Shown piece by piece: positions 12,703 to 17,867 of a stretch of 17,867 bases of DNA (positions are counted from its first letter, which is position 1; every line of letters starts with the position of its first letter). The DNA lies in contig CAMAVG010000011.1 of NCBI GenBank assembly GCA_945861605.1, positions 1 to 17,867 on the forward strand, in the 5' to 3' direction. The translations under genes were made by a program, and so were the position numbers. Below the pieces are notes generated by a model, which saw only the letters and a list, made by a program, of their open reading frames with translations, ran no database searches and was not told where the DNA came from. Source of the DNA: Rickettsia typhi. Lineage in GTDB: Bacteria; Pseudomonadota; Alphaproteobacteria; Rickettsiales; Deianiraeaceae.

Positions 12703-13911
12703 ATGTTGTACTATCACTGTAAATTTGTTCTTGAAAATGGAAAAACCGATGATGTCATAATTCCTGCGGAGGATCACATTTCCCTGATGGATCAAGTGCA
12801 TACTCGTGATGGAATTCTTGTGAAGTTTACGAAGATTTCTCAAAAAAAGTTCAGAATGTCTCCACAGGATTCCATCTTCTTCTTCACATATATGAGGGAA
12901 TTCCTTAATGCTGATATTTCCCTGATTGAATCGATTGATACAATCTCCCAAGAAACGCGAAAGATAAACATTAAGTCCGTTGCTTCAAAGCTTCAGCACG
13001 ATATCCGCAGTGGGCATCTTCTTTCGGATGCAATGCGTAAGCAGCCGTTGGTGTTTTCGGGAATTTCGACAAGTCTTGTGGCGGTTTCTGAAAAGATTAA
13101 CTCACTTTCAACCGCGTGTAATCATATTGTGAATTATCTTAATTTTGGGATTATCCTCATGCGGAAGGTTAAAGCCGTGATAACATACCCAATTGTTATG
13201 TTGACGATGATCTTTGGAATGGTGATTTTCTATTCAACATTTGTAATTCCAAAGCTTGAGGCAATTTTTACAGAATTTGATGAAAATGCACAAATGCCGA
13301 TTCAAACCATCGCGCTTGTTGCGTTTTCTTCGTTTATATCAACCTACTGGGTGTTAATGGTAACGCTGATAATCACCATTCCAATTGCAACAGTATTCCT
13401 TTATAAACGCTCGGATATCGTTAAAAGTAAACTTGATGCCTTGGCATTGAAAATTCCAATTCTCTCTTCGGTGATAATCAAATCGCAACTTTCACGCTTT
13501 TCGCTTTTTACCGCGAATATGTATGAAAGGGGGTATAACTTTCTTGATTCCATATCCGAGGCGTTGATTGTTCTGACGAATGATAAAATACGGGCGGATT
13601 TCGAACAAATGATTATAACAATTCAATCCGGTGAAGAGGTTTATAAAGCATTGAGGCAAATCCCCTATATTCCAAGGTTCGTGCACCGAATGTTTCGCGT
13701 TGCGGAGGCAACATCAAATATCCAACGCCCGCTTACATCCATTTACGATTTCTACAATCAGGAAATCCAAAATGATCTTGACAGAATCGTTCAGCTGATC
13801 AAACCCATCGCGATTCTTGTTGTTGGTGCTTTGATGATCTGGATCGTTTCCGCAACGATACTTCCATTCTACGCGAAAATTCCGCAACTTCTGTCTTCAA
13901 CACATGGATGA
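12703..13911 (+). CDS. GspF/PilC-like type II secretion or type IV pilus platform protein
   Basis: Inner-membrane platform protein of the GspF/PilC family, which sits over the assembly ATPase in type II secretion or type IV pilus machines. It is 402 residues, the family's usual size. There are two copies of the T2SF helical domain (about 55-178 and 260-388), with membrane helices near 157-182, 207-233 and 366-390. The family pattern F..YMREFL.A.ISL.E.I..I...........LQ.DI.SG is clear in the first copy, and SRFSLFTANMYERGYNFLDSISEAL..L in the second. The usual small Gly-rich turns are replaced (FLNADISL, VSEKINSLS), so it is divergent. No gspE, gspD or pilin gene is in the window. ATG 2 nt after nuoJ; its end overlaps the lnt start by 8 nt. 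Confidence 0.85.
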   Translation: MLYYHCKFVLENGKTDDVIIPAEDHISLMDQVHTRDGILVKFTKISQKKFRMSPQDSIFFFTYMREFLNADISLIESIDTISQETRKINIKSVASKLQHDIRSGHLLSDAMRKQPLVFSGISTSLVAVSEKINSLSTACNHIVNYLNFGIILMRKVKAVITYPIVMLTMIFGMVIFYSTFVIPKLEAIFTEFDENAQMPIQTIALVAFSSFISTYWVLMVTLIITIPIATVFLYKRSDIVKSKLDALALKIPILSSVIIKSQLSRFSLFTANMYERGYNFLDSISEALIVLTNDKIRADFEQMIITIQSGEEVYKALRQIPYIPRFVHRMFRVAEATSNIQRPLTSIYDFYNQEIQNDLDRIVQLIKPIAILVVGALMIWIVSATILPFYAKIPQLLSSTHG

Positions 13912-15646
13912 TACGGAGAAATTGCATAACTTTTATGGCATAAGAAAGGTTTTTTGGCATTTTGTTAATTTGAAGAAATCGTTTGTCAAAAAGGCTTTGA
14001 GTGCCTACTACGCGATTCATAAAAAATCCGCCGAAAGAGTTTTGTATAAAATATATCGCAAAAGAAAATCCCTTGCAATGCCATTTGTTTGTGGGGTTTT
14101 GGCGGGGCTTTCGCAAGCACCGATTTACGCCTTCTTTCTTTTGCCGTTTGCGTTTACCATACTCATTCGCCTGATAGACTTCACCGATAGCAATAAAAAA
14201 CTTTTCAAAGTGTCAGCATTGTTCAACCTTGGATACTGCACCATAGCATTTTATTGGCCGGCGTATGGTACATATATCTTCGGATTTTCAAGAAATCTGC
14301 TTCCTATTTTTGCCGCGGGAATTATTATTCTTTCAGCGATACTTCCAACTTTGGCGGTTTTTGCCTTTGGGTTGATTAGCACGCAACTGCGACCGTTTCG
14401 TAGAATTTTGCTTTTTGCATGTTTTTGGATTTTGGCGGAATATTTGAGATCATTTGTGATATTCAACTTTCCGTTTGGGTTGGTTGGATATTCGGTCGGC
14501 TTTGCACCGTTTATGTTTCAATCAGCAAGTATTTGGGGGGTTTTGGGTTTGAGTTTCTTCCTCGTTCTTTGGGCGTGTTCGTTTTATATCGTGCTTTTTA
14601 CAGATGACAAACTTCTGTTCGTGCATTATTTCAGAACATTTTTGATAATAAACATTTCTGGGGTTTTTGTTGCAATCCTTGGTGGATTAAGGCTTTATAA
14701 CGCACATAATCAGTATTATCCGCATAAAATTGCGATAGTTCAAGGCAATACTTCCGTGCGTGATGAACAAATTGAGGATTTTGACACATACTCCAAAATT
14801 ACATACAAAATCCAAGAAATCACCGATGGAAATGTTGATGTAATAATTTGGCCTGAAAGTGCTGGTATTCCATTTGATTTTGAGCGAAATCCCAAGGCGG
14901 TGGAATATATTGATCACTTTATTTTACCGCATCAAACATTTATTTTCAATGGAATAAGGCGAAATGATGAGAGAATTTTCAACACGATGTATGTCTACGA
15001 CTTCGAAACCCTGAAATATCACGATAAGCACTTCCTCGTTCCATATGGTGAATATTTGCCGTTTTTTCAACAATTTGGCTTTGGAAAAGCGATTGCAAGG
15101 CAGGCTGGAATTGGGTTTTCTCGCGGAAGTACGATCTCCCCGATAACAACAAGGCACGGCGTTATTTTACCATTAATTTGTTATGAAGCGACATATTCGG
15201 GGCATATTGGTCTTGCAAATGCGATGAAAACGCACTACATTGTGAATATCACAAATGATGAATGGTTTGGAAGAACATCTGGGGCGTATCAACATTTTGA
15301 TTCAGTCAAACTGCGTGCTGCAGAGGAAGGAATTTCCATAGTTCGTGCTTCAAACAACGGGTTTTCCGCAGTAATTGACCCATACGGAAGGGTTAGCTCC
15401 AAAAAAACGGCACTTTTTAAACGCGATGTCATATTGGCAAAGGTTCCAAAGAAAATCCCTGATGAAACACTGTTTGATATCTGGGGCAATGTGCCACTTT
15501 TGACATTCGCCTTCTTTTATGTTCAATTTTATGCAATCGCTTTTCTTTACGCAATTCATCAGCATAAAGTTGATGGACATGTGACGCGTTATGTTGAAAA
15601 TCGTGATAAGAAAAGGGTTGATCCAAAGCGGAAAGTGAGGTATTAG
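13904..15646 (+). CDS. lnt: Apolipoprotein N-acyltransferase
   Basis: Adds the third acyl chain to the N-terminal Cys of lipoproteins at the periplasmic face of the inner membrane, needed for Lol-dependent outer-membrane sorting. At 580 residues it is longer than usual (about 510-530). Six or so membrane helices span about 58-265, followed by a carbon-nitrogen hydrolase domain with the triad Glu318 (IIWPESAG), Lys375 (YHDKHFLVPYGEYLPF) and Cys426 (LICYEATY), plus the conserved NITNDEWFG and RAAEEGISIVRASNNG. A final helix (about 529-551) and a basic tail end the protein. The first 55 residues are a basic, non-membrane extension overlapping gspF by 8 nt; the next Met (59) would fall inside the first helix, so the long start stands. 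Its stop overlaps that of the convergent tolC-like gene. Confidence 0.93.
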   Translation: MDDTEKLHNFYGIRKVFWHFVNLKKSFVKKALSAYYAIHKKSAERVLYKIYRKRKSLAMPFVCGVLAGLSQAPIYAFFLLPFAFTILIRLIDFTDSNKKLFKVSALFNLGYCTIAFYWPAYGTYIFGFSRNLLPIFAAGIIILSAILPTLAVFAFGLISTQLRPFRRILLFACFWILAEYLRSFVIFNFPFGLVGYSVGFAPFMFQSASIWGVLGLSFFLVLWACSFYIVLFTDDKLLFVHYFRTFLIINISGVFVAILGGLRLYNAHNQYYPHKIAIVQGNTSVRDEQIEDFDTYSKITYKIQEITDGNVDVIIWPESAGIPFDFERNPKAVEYIDHFILPHQTFIFNGIRRNDERIFNTMYVYDFETLKYHDKHFLVPYGEYLPFFQQFGFGKAIARQAGIGFSRGSTISPITTRHGVILPLICYEATYSGHIGLANAMKTHYIVNITNDEWFGRTSGAYQHFDSVKLRAAEEGISIVRASNNGFSAVIDPYGRVSSKKTALFKRDVILAKVPKKIPDETLFDIWGNVPLLTFAFFYVQFYAIAFLYAIHQHKVDGHVTRYVENRDKKRVDPKRKVRY

Positions 15647-17034
15647 GAATCCGTCAAGGAAGTTTTTGTCATAAACTCATATTCAATTGAGATCTCTACC
15701 ATTGCGAGTTTAATTTTGTGGCAGTTTTCCTGTGCGTTGAGCAAATCCTGTTCGCGAGCATTGAGCATGAAGAAGTCGCTATCGCCATTTTTGAACAGTG
15801 TGTTTTCCGCTTTTAGCAATTTTTTTGCGATTTCCGCTTCCTCTTTGGCATTTTTGTAGATTGCATCAAGTTCGGAAAGCCTGTTATATGTTGCGAGGAT
15901 TTCGCTCGAAATTGAGTTTTCGAGAAGTTGTAGTTCGCGTTTTGATGCACGAAATTGTGCGGAATTTTTTTGAAATTTCCCGCCCTGCTTGTTGTTTTCA
16001 AGGGGGATTGATATGTTCAGTTTCACTTTGTGAAGTGTGTTGTTTTTTTCGATTGCTCCTGTGCCGTAATCTTTTGATGATTCGAAGCCGACATCTACGA
16101 CTGGGAGGCGTTGATTTTTCGAGACTTTCATTTGGATATCCTGTTGTTTGAGAAGTGCTTTTGCAATATGGATATCAAGTCTGCGTTCTTTTGCGTGGCG
16201 AATATCGAGCTGGTGATGGGGTGGAACAGAATGTGTTGGGTCAATTTCGGAGGTTTTGGCACTCGTGATGCTTTCAATTTCAACAGGTTCCTGATTTTCA
16301 TTTCGCAGGTACATTGAAAGATTGACGGCGGCGTTGAGGACTTCTCGTTGCATTGTTTCAATTCCGGATTGCCTTTTGAGGATAACTCGGCGGTTTTCGT
16401 CGAGGATAATTGGGGCTTTTTCGCCTTTTTTGACTTGAATCTCCAAGGAATCACGACGATTTATGGCGATATCGAGCATTTGTTGGTGAAGTTGTGCGAT
16501 TTTTTTTGCGTAAATGTACTTCCAGAATGCCTTTCTGGCGTCTGTGATTATCTGTTGCTCCATTAATTGTGAGGCATAACGCGAGATATCGACATCAATG
16601 TTGGCGATTTTTTTTAAAGATGCCTGCTCGTTGATTAAAAAACCACGCAAAAGCGAAAATTCAAAGCCAAAGATAGCGCGACCATCGCTTTTTGTGCTGA
16701 AGTATTGGTTGAGTTCGGGGTAATTTCCGCCATTTGATCTCGTGTATCCTGTGTAGACTTTTGCATTTGCGAGTGGTAATGGTTTGGTTATTCTGCTTTC
16801 CAAATACCCTCTGTCGTCGTAGTATCCCGAAGTGAATTGTTTGTAGTTTGCCTCAAATTTTGTGTCGAATTCACCTTGGGCTTCCTGAAGTTTTGCATTG
16901 GCTGTGCGAATTTTTTCCTCATTTATGAAAATTTTTGGGTGGTTTTTGCGTGCAGAATCAATGACGATATCCTCTGTTAGGGCATCGGCAAGGCAGTTGA
17001 AACCAAGTAAAAGTGTGAAAATGATAGCCCTCAT
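15643..17034 (-). CDS. TolC-family outer membrane efflux channel
   Basis: Outer-membrane/periplasmic channel protein of 463 residues, matching the TolC/OEP length. A signal peptide (cleavage after ADA, residue 18) is followed by the two-fold helical barrel architecture. The first half has a long helix (IRTANAKLQEAQGEFDTKFEA), beta-barrel strands and an alpha-helical coiled coil through about 160-245. The second half repeats it with ALLKQQDIQMKVSKNQRLPVVDVGFESS, barrel strands, NISIPLENN..GG and the terminal coiled coil (RASKRELQLLENSISSEI to LNAQENCHKIKLAMVEISIEYE). Its ATG overlaps the stop of the upstream HlyD-type gene by 4 nt, so the two are translationally coupled and probably act as one exporter with an inner-membrane transporter off the right edge. 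Confidence 0.9.
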   Translation of the reverse strand: MRAIIFTLLLGFNCLADALTEDIVIDSARKNHPKIFINEEKIRTANAKLQEAQGEFDTKFEANYKQFTSGYYDDRGYLESRITKPLPLANAKVYTGYTRSNGGNYPELNQYFSTKSDGRAIFGFEFSLLRGFLINEQASLKKIANIDVDISRYASQLMEQQIITDARKAFWKYIYAKKIAQLHQQMLDIAINRRDSLEIQVKKGEKAPIILDENRRVILKRQSGIETMQREVLNAAVNLSMYLRNENQEPVEIESITSAKTSEIDPTHSVPPHHQLDIRHAKERRLDIHIAKALLKQQDIQMKVSKNQRLPVVDVGFESSKDYGTGAIEKNNTLHKVKLNISIPLENNKQGGKFQKNSAQFRASKRELQLLENSISSEILATYNRLSELDAIYKNAKEEAEIAKKLLKAENTLFKNGDSDFFMLNAREQDLLNAQENCHKIKLAMVEISIEYEFMTKTSLTDS

Positions 17035-17867
17035 TTTTTTTCTTTTAATAAAAATTCATCGGGCTTGATTGGGAAACTGTTCATTTGCCTCCAAATTTCG
17101 TATCCAATTGAAACTTTGTTCATGCTGATCCACCCCTTGATGTTCGTGCCTTGCTTGATGTGAGACATTTCCGGCCATGGGTCTTGGGTTGGGTCGGGGA
17201 TGAGAATAACGCGGAATTTCCCGTTTGAGGACATTGCTTGTTCGATTATCGCAACTTTTGCACCGAATGTTCCAAGGGATGTCGATGGCCAGCCTGAAAT
17301 TCTTAATGCCGGCCAGCCTTCAATTTGAATTCGTGCTTTTCTTCCAATGTGAATGAGGGAGATATCGTTGGGATTTACAAAAATCTCAATTGCGGGTTGT
17401 TGAATTACGGGGACAAATGTCGCGATTGATTCCCCGACATAAACATAGCTTGAATTTGCTTTCGATTTCGACTGTAAAACGAAACCGTCCTTGGGAGCAA
17501 CGATGATTTGTGCCTTTTGCCTTGAGAGTTTGACATCGGTTTGGATTAACTTTGCTTGAATTTCGCTTTCGTAGCCAAGTAGTTTTTGGTATTCGATTGT
17601 TGCTTTTTCAAGGTCTTTTTTGGAGGTCAAACCTTGGTTGTGGAGGTCTTTTTGTCTGTCGTAATTCAATTTACCTGTGGAGCTTGAGTATTTTGCACTT
17701 TCATATTGTGATTTTATGGAATCGAGTTCAAAATTAAGTTTTTGCATTAATTCGGGGTCGTTATCAACAATTTCGGCAATTTTTTCGCCTTTTTTCACAA
17801 ACTGACCATCATTCACATACCATTTTGCGATTCTTCCACTCACGAGTGTGGTGATTTCCTGAATGCG
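17031..17867 (-). CDS. HlyD-family periplasmic adaptor (membrane fusion protein), partial
   Basis: The C-terminal 278 residues are visible; the reading frame continues through the window end without a start, so the 5' part is missing. It begins in the lipoyl-like half motif (LVSGRIAKWYVNDGQFVKKGEKIAEI), followed by a coiled-coil hairpin (about 40-105), the second lipoyl half (VAPKDGFVLQSKSKANSSYVYVGE) and a beta-barrel domain (PAIEIFVNPNDISLIHIGRKARIQIEGWPAL). The end, with GTFGAKVAII, KFRVILIPDP, the PWPE stretch and VSIGYEIWRQMNSFP, resembles a subfamily of HlyD proteins that, as I remember it, accompanies ABC exporters. It links the inner-membrane transporter to the TolC-like channel encoded next. 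Stop overlaps the tolC-like ATG by 4 nt. Confidence 0.9.
   Translation of the reverse strand, partial: RIQEITTLVSGRIAKWYVNDGQFVKKGEKIAEIVDNDPELMQKLNFELDSIKSQYESAKYSSSTGKLNYDRQKDLHNQGLTSKKDLEKATIEYQKLLGYESEIQAKLIQTDVKLSRQKAQIIVAPKDGFVLQSKSKANSSYVYVGESIATFVPVIQQPAIEIFVNPNDISLIHIGRKARIQIEGWPALRISGWPSTSLGTFGAKVAIIEQAMSSNGKFRVILIPDPTQDPWPEMSHIKQGTNIKGWISMNKVSIGYEIWRQMNSFPIKPDEFLLKEKK

Noticed and set aside
1..17867. CRISPR arrays, IS elements, prophage or attachment sites
   Set aside because: No direct-repeat arrays, transposase genes, or flanking repeats were seen; the tRNA-Lys 3' end is followed by ordinary intergenic DNA without an integrase gene.

Overview
The window is a stretch of AT-rich, densely packed bacterial chromosome. 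Several proteins point to the Alphaproteobacteria, probably an intracellular Rickettsiales- or Holosporales-like lineage. NrdB is short and, from memory, very close to rickettsial NrdB. The first zinc site of UvrA has the alphaproteobacterial-looking CPxSGF form. NuoJ carries the basic/acidic C-terminal tail seen in alphaproteobacterial and mitochondrial-type complex I. There is also a VirB8-like protein, of the kind found in rickettsial type IV secretion systems. This assignment comes from recognised motifs and was not checked by a database search. I see no insertion sequence, prophage, CRISPR array or rRNA.

Layout. 1-2199, minus strand: a small secreted, probably outer-membrane protein, followed 7 nt later by the acyl-CoA carboxylase carboxyltransferase subunit (PccB type), whose stop codon is cut by the window edge. 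2348-3070, plus: fabG, divergent from the outer-membrane gene and convergent with the next gene. 3067-4101, minus: an unrecognised coiled-coil protein with an internal 29-residue repeat and a two-helix membrane hairpin. It is divergent from nrdB (4216-5199), and two near-identical 12-bp palindromes, 22 bp apart, lie between them. 5279-5354: tRNA-Lys(UUU). 5532-9143: uvrA and a VirB8-like gene 3 nt after it. 9144-9620: the only long gap, holding a doubtful 49-codon ORF and a nested palindrome. 9621-11275: ispA, a YbaB/EbfC-like gene and a HolC-like gene, tightly packed. 11278-11967, minus: a SPOR-domain lipoprotein. 12113-15646: nuoJ, a GspF/PilC-like gene and lnt, the three nearly touching or overlapping. 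15643-17867, minus: a TolC-like outer-membrane channel preceded by a HlyD-type adaptor that runs off the right edge; together these are two-thirds of a type I-like exporter.

Organisation. Genes are packed to the base. Two convergent pairs share the same 4-nt TTAG (TAG on one strand, TAA on the other), a third pair has only 2 nt between stops, and several same-strand pairs overlap by 4-8 nt. Most transcription units have a TTGACA-type -35 hexamer about 50 nt before the start codon, implying very short leaders, and most starts lack a good Shine-Dalgarno. Several genes are separated from usual partners: nrdB without nrdA, nuoJ without nuoK or nuoH, pccB without pccA, a lone gspF, a lone virB8-like gene. 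This fits the scattered operons of reduced intracellular genomes.

The observations I rate highest are an Asp-to-Ile change at the known acyl-CoA specificity position of the carboxyltransferase, the uncharacterised coiled-coil membrane protein with its paired-palindrome promoter shared with nrdB, and the isolated VirB8-like and nuoJ-gspF-lnt units.
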